64,000 bases of DNA from CADEEN01 sp963816315 (GCA_963816315.1 CAWFJZ010000008.1:62001-126000), one strand, 5' to 3'; counted from the first letter of the stretch, positions 43,967 to 54,365 are shown. The notes: generated by a model not told the origin, from the letters alone. Translations and numbers: made by a program.

Positions 43967-45219
43967 ATGAACGCATCGCCTTCGTCGTCGCCGAAGCGCC
44001 AGCCTTCCGGCCTGCACATCGCGCTGGCCGACCGCATCGCGTTGCTCGATACGGCGCAATGGCAGGCGGCGACGAGCGGCGCATCGTGGTTCTTCAGCCG
44101 CGACTACCTGACGATGTTGGAAGGCGTGCTGCCCGCGGCAATCGAGCCGCGCTACGCGCTCATCGGCAACGCGGCCGGGCCGGTCGCTGCCGTGGTGCTG
44201 CAATGGGCGCGGCTCGAAGGCCGCAACCTGCTTCCGCGCGCCGCAGCGAACGGCGCTGGCGGCGACGACGAAGACGACGCGAGCCCGCTGCGCCGACTCT
44301 TCGGCGCCGTGGCAAAGCGCGGCGCCGATGCGCTGGCCAGCCAGGTGCGCGAGCGCGTGCTGGTCTGCGGCAACCTGCTGACCTACGGCCAGCATGCGGT
44401 ATCGCTCGCGCCGGGCGCCGACGCCACACTGGCCTGGAGCGGCGTGGCCGAAGCGATCTACCGCCTGCGCCGCGCCGAAAAACTCGCCGGCCAGGCGGGC
44501 TTCGTCGTCGTCAAGGATTTGCCCGCCGGCGGCGGGGACGGCGTGGCGCTGCTGTCACGCGTCGGCTACCGCGAGGCCGACACCGAGCCGAACATGGTGC
44601 TGGCGCTCGACGCGACATGGAAGACGCACGGCGACTACCTGGCCAGGCTGGCGTCGAAGTACCGCGGCAACGTCAAGAACCGCGTGCTGGCGCCGATCGA
44701 AGCCGCAGGCTTTGCGGTGCGCCGCTTCGAGCCCGATGCCGCGCAGGGCGCGCGCATGCACGCGCTGTACCTGCAAGTGCACGAGCGCGCCGCGTTGCGG
44801 CCGTTCACGCTGCATGCCGGCTACTTCAGCGCGCTGGCGTGCGCGGCCGGTGAGCGCCTGCGTTGCAGCGGCATCTTCGGCGGCGGCGACACTGCTGCTC
44901 GGCTTCATCTGCACGTTGGACGATGGCGTGCAGGCGCTGGCCTACCACATCGGCTTCGACCGCGACGGCGGCGAAGACGCAGCCGCTGTACCTGCGGCTG
45001 CTGCACGCCAGCATCGACGACGCGATCGCCATGGGCGCGCGCGAACTCTCGTTCGGCCGCACCGCGCTCGAACCGAAGTCGCGCCTCGGCGCCACCGCGC
45101 GGCCGACCGCCGTCTGGGTGCGCCACCGGCAACCGATGATGAACCGGCTCGTGCAGCCGCTGCTGGGTCTGGCGCATCCGGACGAAGCGCCCGACGTGCA
45201 TCCGTTCAAGACAACATGA
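43967..45219 (+). CDS. FemAB/GNAT-like acyltransferase-fold protein; two frameshifts
   Basis: About 416 residues after removing one extra base near 44890-44893 and one near 44976. The body resembles the peptidogalycan/DUF482-like GNAT group: WFFSRDYLTMLEGVLP, AIYRLRRAEKLAGQAGFVVVKDL, LASKYRGNVKNRV, GFICTLDDGVQALAYHIGFDR and LHASIDDAIAMGARELSFGRTALE. Such proteins are thought to transfer acyl or amino-acyl groups; no substrate is known. It starts 12 bases after the terminator and is on the same strand as the symporter genes. Both breaks leave well-conserved sequence on either side. Confidence 0.78.
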
Positions 45220-45220
45220 C

Positions 45221-45292
45221 GACCCCTCAGCTCACTTCGTTCGCCATCCCCCGAGGGGAAGGCGGCCTGCTTGGGGCGGCCCGGCGCAGGCC
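45221..45292 (+). repeat. GC-rich hairpin leader repeat, copy C
   Basis: GACCCCTCAGCTCACTTCGT, then TCCCCCGAGGGGA hairpin, then GGGGCGGCCCGGCGCAGGCC ending at the ATG at 45293. The hairpin arm is shorter and the 3' block slightly diverged compared with copies D and E. It fills the whole gap between two genes. Confidence 0.82.
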
Positions 45293-47194
45293 ATGACACC
45301 TTCACCCAGCCTCATCGCCAACCTGCGCGCCGAGCTGATGCGTTTTGCGCCGTTCGCGCAGATGGCCGCTGCGCATGTCGATCGCTTCGTGGCCGAGTGC
45401 ACGCAGTGCTATTTCGAGCCCGGCGAGGTGGTGCTCGAAGCGTCGCATGGACCCGTGACGCACCTGCTGTTCATGCGTCGTGGCAGCGTCAGCGGGCGGC
45501 GTGGCGCGGATGAAGACCGCGCTGCTTTCGAGGTCGAGGCCGGCGACCTGTTCCCGATCGGCGCCGTGATGGCCGAGCGCGCCGTCAGCAGCACCTACAC
45601 CGCGAAGGCCGACACCTTTTGCCTCGCGCTGCCGGCGGCGCGCGTGCACAGCCTGGCCGGCGAGAGCGCGCCGTTCGCCGATTTTCTCAATCGCCGCGTG
45701 CAGCAGTGGCTCGATCTGTCGCGGCGCGCGCTGCAGGTGGCCTATGCCTCGCAGTCGCTGGCCGAACAGTCGCTCGAAACGCCGCTCGGTGACTTGCTGC
45801 GCCGCGCCGTCGTCACCGTCTCGCCTGCCACACCGTTGAGCCAGGCCTTGCAGGCGATGCACGGCAAGCGCATCGGCTCGGTGCTGGTGGCCGACGACGA
45901 CAGCGGCGCGGCGCTCGGCATCCTGACGCGCCACGACGTGCTCGGCCGCATCACGCTGCCCGGCCTGGCGCTGGCCACACCGATCAGCGCGGTGATGAGC
46001 CAGCCGCTGCACAGCCTGACCACGCGCCACACGGCCCAGGACGCGGCGCTGCTGATGTCGCGCCACGGCATCCGCCACGTGCCGGTGGCCGATGACAGCG
46101 GGCGCGTTGTCGGCATCCTCTCCGAGCGCGACCTGTTTGCGTTGCAGCGCCTGTCGTTGAAGCAGGTCAGCAGCGCCATCCGCGCCGCCGCCGATGTGCC
46201 GACGCTGCAGCAGGTGGCCGCGGACATCCGCCGCTTCGCACGCAATCTGCTCGGCCAGGGCGTGCAGGCAAGACAACTGACCGAACTCATCAGCCACTTG
46301 AACGACGTGCTGACCGAGCGTCTGGTGACGCTGATCGCAGGGCAGCACCAGATCGACCTGGCGCGCGTCTGCTGGCTGGCCTTCGGCAGCGAAGGCCGCA
46401 GCGAACAGACGATCGCCACCGACCAGGACAACGGCATCGTCTTCGCGAGCGACGACGCGGCGCGCGAACGGCCTGCGCTGCTCGCCTTTGCGCGCAACGT
46501 CAACGAAGCACTCGACGCCTGCGGCTACCCGCTGTGCCAGGGCAACGTGATGGCGAGCAACCCCGAGTGCTGCCTGACGCAAGCCGAATGGCTGGCGCGT
46601 TTCGCGAGCTGGATCGACCACGGCGCGCCCGAAGACCTGCTCGCCGCCAACATCTACTTCGACGCGCGACCGCTGGCCGGCGCGGCGGCGCTGGCGCAGC
46701 CGATGCGCGAGCTCGTCAGCGCGCGGGCCGGGCGCAATGCCCGCTTCATGAAACAGATGGCCGACAACGCCTTGCGCAACGGCCCGGCGCTGACCTGGAC
46801 CGGCGCCATCGACACCCACCCGCAAGGCGATCAGCAGGTCATCGACCTGAAGCTGCACGGCACGGCGATCTATGTCGATGCGGCGCGGCTGTTCGCACTG
46901 GCGCACGGCATTGCAGCCACCGGCACCCGCGCGCGCTTCGAAGCGGCCGCGCGCGCGATGCGCGTGCCGGCACAAGAGGCCGAGGCCTGGACCGAGGGCT
47001 TCGAGATCCTGCAGACGATGCGACTGCAGGTGCAGCTCGCCGCGGCCAGCCGCGAAGCCGTGGACGCCAGCGACGGCAATCCGAACCTGATCGACGTCGG
47101 CGCGTTGAACGACATCGACCGCCGGGTGCTCAAAGAAAGCCTGCGCGTGGCGCGGCGCTTGCAGCAACGCATCGAGATGGACTACGCACGGTGA
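45293..47194 (+). CDS. cNMP-binding / CBS / DUF294 nucleotidyltransferase-like protein
   Basis: 633 residues with four parts: cyclic-nucleotide-binding-like domain (about 20-125), CBS pair (about 165-290, GRIT-LPGLALATPISAVMSQPL; GIRHVPVADDSGRVVGILSERDL), DUF294 nucleotidyltransferase domain (about 305-445, AFGSEGRSEQTIATDQDNGI), and a C-terminal DUF294_C helical region. Layout resembles GlnD-type signalling proteins; proteins of this type are encoded beside VC_2705 symporters and may modify or gate the transporter in response to nucleotides. The start codon follows directly after repeat copy C. Confidence 0.9.
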   Translation: MTPSPSLIANLRAELMRFAPFAQMAAAHVDRFVAECTQCYFEPGEVVLEASHGPVTHLLFMRRGSVSGRRGADEDRAAFEVEAGDLFPIGAVMAERAVSSTYTAKADTFCLALPAARVHSLAGESAPFADFLNRRVQQWLDLSRRALQVAYASQSLAEQSLETPLGDLLRRAVVTVSPATPLSQALQAMHGKRIGSVLVADDDSGAALGILTRHDVLGRITLPGLALATPISAVMSQPLHSLTTRHTAQDAALLMSRHGIRHVPVADDSGRVVGILSERDLFALQRLSLKQVSSAIRAAADVPTLQQVAADIRRFARNLLGQGVQARQLTELISHLNDVLTERLVTLIAGQHQIDLARVCWLAFGSEGRSEQTIATDQDNGIVFASDDAARERPALLAFARNVNEALDACGYPLCQGNVMASNPECCLTQAEWLARFASWIDHGAPEDLLAANIYFDARPLAGAAALAQPMRELVSARAGRNARFMKQMADNALRNGPALTWTGAIDTHPQGDQQVIDLKLHGTAIYVDAARLFALAHGIAATGTRARFEAAARAMRVPAQEAEAWTEGFEILQTMRLQVQLAAASREAVDASDGNPNLIDVGALNDIDRRVLKESLRVARRLQQRIEMDYAR

Positions 47195-47264
47195 GCCCCC
47201 AAGCTCGCTTTGCTCGCTGCCCCCCGAGGGGGCGCCGCTCCCTTCGGGCGGCCGGGCGGTCGCG
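47192..47264 (+). repeat. GC-rich hairpin leader repeat, copy D
   Basis: AGCCCCCAAGCTCGCTTTGC, then GCCCCCCGAGGGGGCG hairpin, then CTTCGGGCGGCCGGGCGG ending at the GTG start at 47265. It occupies the full intergenic gap, beginning at the stop codon of the previous gene. Confidence 0.88.
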
Positions 47265-47924
47265 GTGAGCCTGTGGTCGCGCCTGTTCGGCGCCGACGCC
47301 GCACAGACCATCGACGAGCGCCGATGGGTCGTGCTCGACGTCGAGACCACGGGCCTGGACATGCACCACGACGTGCTGCTGGCGATCGCCGCGGTGGCCG
47401 TGACATTCGACGGCGCGGCCGCGCCGCGCACCGCGCCCCACATCGATCTCAGCGACAGCTTCGAAGCCGTGCTGCACCACGACAGCGCCAGCGCCGACAA
47501 GGACAACATCCTCGTCCACGGCATCGGCGTCGGCGCGCAGCGCGCGGGCGCGCCGCCGCGCGAGGTGCTGGCCGCGTTCGAGCGCTGGGTGGGGCGTTCG
47601 CCGCTGCTCGCGTTTCACGCCGGCTTCGACCGGACGATGATCGAGCGGGCGATGCAGGCCGCACTGCATCGGACGTTGAACAACCCCTGGCTCGATCTCG
47701 AGCCGGTGGTGGCTGCGCTGCATCCCGGCCTGGGCGCGCACGCGCTCGACGATTGGCTCGATCACTTCGGCATCGCGTGCGCCGTGCGCCATCAGGCTGC
47801 TGCCGACACGCTGGCCACGGCCGAGTTGCTGCTGCGCCTGTGGCCCGCCGCGCGGCGCCAGCGCTGCGCCACGTTGGCCGGCCTGTCTGCGCTGGCCCGG
47901 CAGCAGCGCTGGCTCAGCGTGTGA
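47265..47924 (+). CDS. 3'-5' exonuclease, DnaQ/DEDDh family
   Basis: 219 residues from a GTG directly after repeat copy D. Exo I VVLDVETTGLD (Asp, Glu), exo II LLAFHAGFDRTM, exo III RHQAAADTLATAELL with His and Asp: the DEDDh set is complete. An N-terminal extension MSLWSRLFGADAAQ precedes the fold. Not the replicative epsilon subunit by context; this type is commonly next to the DUF294/symporter genes. Converges with the hydrolase gene with an 11-bp overlap of coding ends. Confidence 0.88.
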   Translation: MSLWSRLFGADAAQTIDERRWVVLDVETTGLDMHHDVLLAIAAVAVTFDGAAAPRTAPHIDLSDSFEAVLHHDSASADKDNILVHGIGVGAQRAGAPPREVLAAFERWVGRSPLLAFHAGFDRTMIERAMQAALHRTLNNPWLDLEPVVAALHPGLGAHALDDWLDHFGIACAVRHQAAADTLATAELLLRLWPAARRQRCATLAGLSALARQQRWLSV

Positions 47925-48846
47925 GAAAAGCGCCCAGGCGCTCGGCGAGCCGCTCGGGTTGGTCGTGATGCAGCATGTGCCCGCAATCGTCCAACGTCAC
48001 GCGATGCACGTCATTCACCACCGCCAGACGCGACTCGAATTCGGCGCGCGGATAACGGTCGCCCCACCACTTGGTCATGTCGGTGTTCGCGCCTTCGACC
48101 CAGAGCAGCGGCGCGGCGATCGCCTGCCAGGTCGCCAGCACTTCATCGACGCGGTAGAGCACCGGGTTGGCACGCTTGTGCGCCGGGTCGGCGCGCAGGT
48201 GCCAGCGGCCGTCGTCACGCAACTCGCCCCACTGCGTGGCCAGCCACGCCGCTTTGTCGGCGGCCAGACGCGGGTTGTTTTTCATCAGCCGCGCGGCCAC
48301 GGCCGGCGCGTCGGCGTAGGGCGCGAGGTATTGCGGCGTCTTCAACTCGTCGAGCCACTGCGCGAGGCGCTTGCCCGCCTGCTGCGGCTTCGTCGCCGGC
48401 ATGCCGAAGCCTTCGAGGTTGATCAGCTTGCCCACACGCTCGGGCCGCACGCCGGCATAGCCCATGCAAACGTTGCCGCCCATGCTGTGGCCGAGCAGGT
48501 CGAACGGCACGCCGGGCGAGAGCGCGTCGCCGATCGCGTCGAGATCGCCGAGGTAGTCGGGGAACCAGTAGCTGTCGGTGCCCTCGGGCATCGTGCTGCC
48601 GCCGAAGCCGCGCCAGTCGGGTGCAACGATGCAGCGCGCCTCGCCTTCCTGCGCCGCCAGCGCATCGACGACGAACTGGAACGACGCGCCGATGTCCATC
48701 CAGCCATGCGTCATCAGCAGCAACGGCTGCGCGGCAGTCGTTGAAGCGAGGTCGCCCCAGATGAGGCAGTGATAGTCGATGCCGCGCACGCGAACGCGCC
48801 GCGATAGGGCCTCGCGCAGTGGCCGATAGACGCTGTATTCGCTCAT
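47914..48846 (-). CDS. Alpha/beta-hydrolase fold protein
   Basis: 310 residues. LLLMTHGWMDIGASFQFVVDAL is the oxyanion-hole HG region; DLLGHSMGGNVCMGYA holds the nucleophile elbow GHSMG (Ser about 137); acid Asp is probably in the WVEGANTDMT segment and the catalytic His in LDDCGHMLHHDQPERLAERL. Substrate unknown; esterase or epoxide-hydrolase-like. Start at ATG 48846 (MSEYSVYRPL). Cytoplasmic. Confidence 0.88.
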   Translation of the reverse strand: MSEYSVYRPLREALSRRVRVRGIDYHCLIWGDLASTTAAQPLLLMTHGWMDIGASFQFVVDALAAQEGEARCIVAPDWRGFGGSTMPEGTDSYWFPDYLGDLDAIGDALSPGVPFDLLGHSMGGNVCMGYAGVRPERVGKLINLEGFGMPATKPQQAGKRLAQWLDELKTPQYLAPYADAPAVAARLMKNNPRLAADKAAWLATQWGELRDDGRWHLRADPAHKRANPVLYRVDEVLATWQAIAAPLLWVEGANTDMTKWWGDRYPRAEFESRLAVVNDVHRVTLDDCGHMLHHDQPERLAERLGAFLTR

Positions 48847-48879
48847 GGCGCGATTAAGCCACGCAGGCAGAATCGATGC

Positions 48880-49362
48880 ATGAAGCAAGCTCACACCCTT
48901 CGCGCTGCCGAGCCGCGCGACGTGCCGGCGATCGTCGGTCTGATCCGCGAGCTGGCCGAGTTCGAGAAGCTCTCGCACTTGTGCCGGGTCAGCGCCGAGT
49001 CGCTGGCGCCGCATCTGTTCGGCGACAAGCCCGTCGCCGAATGTGTCGTCGGCGAAGCGGGTGGGCAGCCCGTCGCCTTCGCCCTCTTCTTCACCAACTT
49101 CTCGACCTTCCTCGCCAAGCCCGGCCTGTACCTCGAAGACCTGTACGTGCAGCCCGCGCAGCGCGGCACGGGCTTGGGCAAGGCGCTGCTCGAACACCTC
49201 GGCCGCCTCGCCGCAGAGCGTGGCTGCGGCCGCTTCGAGTGGAGCGTGCTCGACTGGAACGAGCGCGCGATCCGCTTCTACGAGGGCATGGGCGCGACGG
49301 TGATGCCCGACTGGCGCATCTGCCGCATCAGCGGCGAGCGGTTGGCGGCGTTTGCGAAGTGA
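48880..49362 (+). CDS. GNAT-family N-acetyltransferase
   Basis: 160 residues. Acetyl-CoA loop QPAQRGTGLGKALLEHLGRLA (R/QxxGxG/A) and preceding YLEDLYVQ strand are clear; SVLDWNERAIRFYEGMGA is the conserved C-terminal motif. It resembles diamine/thialysine-type acetyltransferases (FxKL, TNFSTFLAKPGLYLEDLYV). Divergent from the hydrolase gene with a 33-bp gap; its stop overlaps the next ATG. Confidence 0.9.
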   Translation: MKQAHTLRAAEPRDVPAIVGLIRELAEFEKLSHLCRVSAESLAPHLFGDKPVAECVVGEAGGQPVAFALFFTNFSTFLAKPGLYLEDLYVQPAQRGTGLGKALLEHLGRLAAERGCGRFEWSVLDWNERAIRFYEGMGATVMPDWRICRISGERLAAFAK

Positions 49363-50204
49363 TGATGAAGCGTGTTGTGCTCGCCTGCGCGTTCGCGGCC
49401 GGCGCCGCGTGCGCGGCGGTCGATGTGGACGCGTTGTGGAACTACAGCGATCCCGCTGCGAGCGAAGCGCGCTTTCGCGAGGCCTTGACCAAAGCCCAGG
49501 GCGACGATGCGCTCGTCTTGCGCACGCAGATCGCACGAACGCTCGGCCTGCGCCAGCGTCATGAAGAGGCGCATCGAGAGCTCGATGCCGTCGAGACCGC
49601 GGCGCGCGATGCCGGTGCGGCCGTGCACGTGCGCATTGCGCTCGAGCGCGGCCGCGTGCTGCGCTCGTCGGGCAAGCCGGCCGAAGGCAAGCCGCTGTTC
49701 GTGCGTGCCTTCGAGACGGCCGATGCCAACAAACTCGAACGCCTGGCCGCCGATGCGCTGCACATGATCGCGCTGGTGGAGCCGCAGCAGGACGAGCGCA
49801 TCGCCTGGAACCGGCGCACGATCGACTACGCGCGCAAGGCGAGCGATCCGCGCGCACAAGGCTGGCAGGCGGCGGCGCACAACAACATCGGCAGCGATCT
49901 GCGCGAGGCCGGTCGTCTCGACGACAGCCTCGCCGCCTTTCGCGATGCACTCGCCGCTTACGAACGCAAGGGCCGCGCCGACGAGGTTCGCATCGCGCGC
50001 TGGCAGATCGCCAACGTGCTGCGTTTGAAGGGCCAACGCGACGAGGCGCTGGCGATGCAGCTCGCGCTCGAACGCGATGCCGCTGCGGCCGGCGCTCCCG
50101 ATCCGTACGTGTACGACGAACTCGCGCTGTTGCGCCGCGCGGCGGGCGATGAGACGTTGGCGCTCGAAGCCGAAGCGCGTGCTGCGCAACTGCGCAAGCA
50201 GTAG
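49362..50204 (+). CDS. Secreted TPR-repeat protein
   Basis: 280 residues from the ATG at 49362, which overlaps the GNAT stop (TGATG). MMKRVVLACAFAAGAACAAVDVDA is a signal peptide. Helical repeats include TQIARTLGLRQRHEEAHRELDAVE, NNIGSDLREAGRLDDSLAAFRDALAAYER and ANVLRLKGQRDEALAMQLALERDA. Probably periplasmic scaffold; no enzymatic motif. Confidence 0.78.
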   Translation: MMKRVVLACAFAAGAACAAVDVDALWNYSDPAASEARFREALTKAQGDDALVLRTQIARTLGLRQRHEEAHRELDAVETAARDAGAAVHVRIALERGRVLRSSGKPAEGKPLFVRAFETADANKLERLAADALHMIALVEPQQDERIAWNRRTIDYARKASDPRAQGWQAAAHNNIGSDLREAGRLDDSLAAFRDALAAYERKGRADEVRIARWQIANVLRLKGQRDEALAMQLALERDAAAAGAPDPYVYDELALLRRAAGDETLALEAEARAAQLRKQ

Positions 50205-50208
50205 CCGT

Positions 50209-50679
50209 TCAGCGCCGCAGCGCCGCCCACACGACCACCGCCGCGCAGGCCAGCCAGGCGTACGCGATCAGCAGCAGCGGGCCGAGGTGCGTGTAGAGCA
50301 CGTGGTCGCTCTCGTGCCATGAGATCGCTTCGACCAGCAGCAGCGCGATCAAGACCAGCGTTGCCACCACCGCTGCACCGGCGCGGCGGCGCGCGCGCCA
50401 GGCGAGCAGCGCCAGCACCGCGAGCGCGAGCAACAGCGCCGCCTGCAACCAGACGCGCGACTCGTACAGACCGAGCGCGCTCAGCCCAGCGTTGACGGCG
50501 TCGTGCAGCCGGTGCCGCGTGTTGAGCAGGATGTCGAGCCACAACGCGGCATGCGCCGCGGCCAATGCGGCCCAGCCGCTGCTGTGCTTGCGCCGCGCCG
50601 CCCACGCGCAGGCCGCGGTGGACGCCGCAAACGCCAGCAGGCCGGCGAGCTGCGTCGGGTTGGTCTCGAAGGGCAGCAT
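50209..50679 (-). CDS. Hypothetical inner-membrane protein
   Basis: 156 residues with four or five hydrophobic segments (LAGLLAFAASTAACAWAA, WLQAALLLALAVLALLAW, GAAVVATLVLIALLLVEAI, LLIAYAWLACAAVVVWAAL). No family recognised. Convergent with the TPR gene by 4 bp, and divergent from the O-antigen-ligase-like gene. Confidence 0.6.
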   Translation of the reverse strand: MLPFETNPTQLAGLLAFAASTAACAWAARRKHSSGWAALAAAHAALWLDILLNTRHRLHDAVNAGLSALGLYESRVWLQAALLLALAVLALLAWRARRRAGAAVVATLVLIALLLVEAISWHESDHVLYTHLGPLLLIAYAWLACAAVVVWAALRR

Positions 50680-50721
50680 CGATCACATCCTCGCTGACAA
50701 TGAAAGCGAACGGGAGGGTAC

Positions 50722-52077
50722 ATGCAGCCTGCGCTGTGGCTTGGATTGGCGCTGTTGTCGGGTGGCGCGTTGATCGCATTCAAGTGGCTGCCGCCGCGCA
50801 CGGCGGCCTTGGCCGTGTTCTTCGGCGGCTGGTTGTTCGCGCCGGTCGGCGTCTTTCCCGCGGGCTCGTCGCAGGCGGGGCAGAGCGGGCATCCGTTCTG
50901 GATTCTCGGCAGCGCGTTGCCGTCGGACATGTTGCTGCACAAGGCCTGGGTCGTGCCCTGTGCGGTGCTGCTCGGTGCGCTCGTGTTCGACCGTGCATCG
51001 CTGCGCCGCTTTCGCCCGTCGTGGTTCGACGCACCGGTGCTGCTCTGGTGCGCGTGGCCGCTCCTGCAGTCGCTGCTGTTCGTCGGCCAGCCGCGACCCG
51101 AAGGGGCCGTGGCATCGCTGTATCTCGCCGGCACCTGGGGCTTGACGTGGTCCATCGGCCGCGTGTACTGCGCGGGGGCGCAGGGTCTGCTGGCGCTGGC
51201 GCGCGCACTGGCGCTGTCGGCAGTGGCCTGCCTGCCGTTTGCGTTGGCCGAAGGGCTGGGCGGAGCTCAGACCTACGGCTGGTTCTTCGAGGCGCATCCG
51301 TTTCGCCACGACGGCAACGAGCGCTACCTCGGCTGGCGCCCGCTCGGCTTTTTCGAGAACGGCAATCAGTACGGCTTGTGGATCAGCCTGTGCGCACTCG
51401 TCGCCGCATGGCTGGCGTGGTCGCGCGGCGCGACCGACCGGCGCTGGCGCGCCGCGGCGTGGGCGGCCGCTGCGATGGCCTTGGCCGCGCAATCGATCGG
51501 CGGCCTCTTGCTCGCCGCGCTCGGTGGCGCGGTGTTGTGGTTGTCGTCGCGTCTGCGTCCGCGTTGGATGGCCACGGCCGCGCTCGCCGCGGCGTTGCTC
51601 GTCAGCGCGGTGTACGTCTCCGGCGTCGTGCCGGTGGCCCGCATCGCCAACGACACCGCGCTCGGCCGCGCGGCGGTCGGTACGATCAAATCGGTCGGCC
51701 GCGGCTCGTTCACCTGGCGCATTGCGCAGGACCAGCGCGCGCTGCCGCTGGCGATGGCGCAGCCGCTGGCCGGCACGGGGCAGTGGGACTGGTGGCGCGA
51801 GCAGCCATCGCGGCCGTGGGGGCTGGCGATGCTCTTGCTCGGCCAGTTCGGCTTGATCGGTGTGGCACTGTCGGTCAGCGTGCTGCTGTTGCCGGCCGCG
51901 CGCACCGCCTGGACCGCGCCGCGTGGCGATCCGCGCGCGCCGCAGGCCTTGCCCTGGCTGCTCGCCGTCGTGGTCTTGCTGTCGATGCTCGATGCGGTGT
52001 TGAATTCGTTCGTCTTCTTTCCCGCGGTGATGATCGCTGCGGCCCTATCGACGACGGACGCGACCGATGCGCACTGA
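50722..52077 (+). CDS. O-antigen ligase/polymerase-like membrane protein
   Basis: 451 residues with about eleven hydrophobic segments and a longer periplasmic-type loop around RPLGFFENGNQYGLWISLCA, a sequence style seen in WaaL/Wzy-like proteins (PxGxFxNxNxxG). It could polymerise or ligate a glycan, but no activity can be assigned. The gene overlaps the acyl-CoA synthetase by 11 bp. It is 31 kb from the glycan locus in this window. Confidence 0.65.
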   Translation: MQPALWLGLALLSGGALIAFKWLPPRTAALAVFFGGWLFAPVGVFPAGSSQAGQSGHPFWILGSALPSDMLLHKAWVVPCAVLLGALVFDRASLRRFRPSWFDAPVLLWCAWPLLQSLLFVGQPRPEGAVASLYLAGTWGLTWSIGRVYCAGAQGLLALARALALSAVACLPFALAEGLGGAQTYGWFFEAHPFRHDGNERYLGWRPLGFFENGNQYGLWISLCALVAAWLAWSRGATDRRWRAAAWAAAAMALAAQSIGGLLLAALGGAVLWLSSRLRPRWMATAALAAALLVSAVYVSGVVPVARIANDTALGRAAVGTIKSVGRGSFTWRIAQDQRALPLAMAQPLAGTGQWDWWREQPSRPWGLAMLLLGQFGLIGVALSVSVLLLPAARTAWTAPRGDPRAPQALPWLLAVVVLLSMLDAVLNSFVFFPAVMIAAALSTTDATDAH

Positions 52078-53759
52078 TGGCTACGCCGATCTCTACCGGC
52101 ACTTCCGCTGGCATGTGCCGCGCGAGGTCAACTGGTTCGAGCTCTGTTGCGCGCGCTGGGCGCGGCAGACGCCGCGCGCCGTGGCCATCGTCGCCGAGAG
52201 CGAGCAGGGCGTCGTCGTGACGTATCGCTATGCCGAGCTGCACGACGCTGCACTGCGTTGTGCCGCTGCGCTGTCCGCGCTCGGCGTGGCGCGCGGCGAC
52301 CGTGTGGCCATCGTCATGCCGCAGCGCTTCGAGACCGCGGTGGCGCAGATGGCGACGAGTGCGCTCGGCGCGGTGGCGATGCCGCTGTCGATGCTGTTCG
52401 GGCCGGAGGCGCTGCAGTACCGGCTCGTTGACAGCCAGGCGAAAGTCGCCATCGTCGATGAGAGCGCGATCGATGCGCTGCTCGTTGCAGCTACGACATG
52501 CCCGGCGCTCGAACACATCGTCGCCGTCGGTGCATCGGCCGGGCGCGGCAGCGTCGATTGGGACGCCGCGTTGCGCGCACCTCACGCGCCGATCATGCCC
52601 GCCGCGACGCTCGCCGACGACCCGGCCGTGCTGATCTACACCAGCGGCACCACCGGCCCGCCCAAGGGCGCGCTGATGCCGCAGCGCGCCTTGATCGGCA
52701 ATCTCACCGGATTCGTGTGCAGCCAGAACTGGTATCCGCACCGCGCCGGCCGCTTCTGGTCGCCCGCCGACTGGGCCTGGACGGGTGGTCTGATGGATGC
52801 ACTTTTACCAACGCTCTACTTCGGCGGCAGCATCGTCGGCTTCAACGGCCGCTTCGCGCCCGAGCGTGCTTTCGAGTTGATGGTCAAGCACGGCGTGACG
52901 CACAGTTTTCTCTTTCCGACGGCGCTCAAGGCGATGATGAAAGCCGTGCCGCACGGCGACAAGAGTCTGAAGCTGCAAGCCATCATGAGCGCCGGCGAAG
53001 CGGTTGGCGACGCCGTCTTCGCGTACTGCGAACACGCGCTCGGCGTCACCGTCAACGAGATGTTCGGCCAGACCGAGATCAACTACATCGTCGGCAACTG
53101 CGGCCGCAGCGTCGATGCCCACGGCCGCGAGCACGCCGGCTGGCCGGCGCGCGCCGGCAGCATGGGACGCGCCTATCCGGGGCACCGCATCGCCGTCATC
53201 GACGACGCCGGCCGCGAGTTGCCCGCGGGCGAGGCCGGCGACGTCGCCGTGCACCGGCGCGACATCCATGGCCATCTCGATCCCGTGTTCTTCCTCGGCT
53301 ACTGGCAGCGCGACGATGCGACGCGCGCCAAGTTCAGCGGCGACCCCGACAAGTCGTGGTGCCGCACCGGCGACACCGCCGTGCAGGACAAAGACGGCTA
53401 CCTCTGGTACCAGGGCCGCAGCGACGACATGTTCAAGGCAGCGGGTTACCGCATCGGGCCGAGCGAGGTCGAGAACTGCCTGGTCAAACATCCGGCGGTG
53501 GCCAACGCCGCGGTGGTGCCCAAACCCGACGCCGACCGCGGCGCGGTGGTCAAGGCCTATGTCGTGCTCGCCGCCGGCTTCGTCGGCGATGCTGCGCTTG
53601 ATCGAACAATTGCAGCAGCATGTGCGCGGCCGCCTCGCGCCTTACGAGTACCCGAAGGAGATCGAGTTCATCGACGCGCTGCCGATGACGACGACGGGCA
53701 AGGTGCAGCGGCGCGTGCTGCGCTTGCGCGAAGAAGACCGCTTCAACACGAAGGCTTGA
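52067..53759 (+). CDS. AMP-forming acyl-CoA synthetase; one frameshift
   Basis: About 563 residues after removing one extra base near 53599. LIYTSGTTGPPKGALM (about 190), MFGQTEINYIVGNCG, SWCRTGDTAVQDKDGYLWYQGRSDD and, in the following frame, PMTTTGKVQRRVLRLREED with the catalytic Lys. It belongs to the acetyl/medium-chain acyl-CoA synthetase group; acid substrate unknown. Starts inside the end of the O-antigen-ligase-like gene; its end overlaps the convergent TonB-like gene by 17 bp. Confidence 0.85.
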
Positions 53760-54365
53760 CGATCTTCGGCGTCGGGCTGTGGTTCTGGTTCCACGGGTTG
53801 GTCTGCGCGTCGCGCGAGACATGGACTTCGATGCACTCGCCGTTCTGGCGAAGGCGGGTCTTGGTGTCGTCCATGCGCTCTTCCGTCATCGCGCTGCTGC
53901 CGGCCACCGCGGCCACGCGCGATTCGATGCTGGCGCGCGGCGTGTTCGCGCGCGCGATCGTTCCGCATCTGGTCTTTCATCGTTCGCTGCGTTGGAGCGG
54001 CCTCGGCGCGTGGCAGCCACAGGTCGAGTGCGCGCGCTGTCACGGCGCGACGAAGCGGCCGGCTCGGCTGCGGCGGGCAGCGTGATGGCTCGCGGCGCCA
54101 CGGGTGCGGCCGTATCGGGCCGCGGCGGCGAAGGCCGCATGAGCGTGGCGGGGCTGCGCGGCGCGGCCGGTGCGCGCACGGGCTGCACCTCCGGCTCTGG
54201 TGGCCTTGCCTCGATCAGCCGCAACAGCGTGACGTTGCGCGGATCGGCCGCAGCGCGCTCGCGCGGCGCCGGCGCGGCGGCAAAGCGCCACGCCCACAAC
54301 AGCGCCACATGCATCAGCAGCACCAGCACAACAACGGGCCCGCGCTCGGTCCAGCGCATGTTCAT
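53743..54365 (-). CDS. TonB-like/hypothetical single-anchor protein; two frameshifts
   Basis: About 206 residues after removing two extra bases (near 54035, and in a CG-repeat near 53950). MNMRWTERGPVVVLVLLMHV gives one membrane anchor; a Pro/Ala-rich linker (PPEPEVQPVRAPAAPRSP) resembles TonB proteins. The C-terminal part (LDLWLPRAEAAPTQRTMKDQ ... SRDAQTNPWNQNHSPTPKIV) is not a recognised TonB C-domain. Start could also be at 54359 or 54410. Function unknown. Confidence 0.6.

Noticed and set aside
45302..47524. 740-codon leftward frame opposite the DUF294 gene
   Set aside because: No domain or start context; mirrors the real gene on the plus strand.
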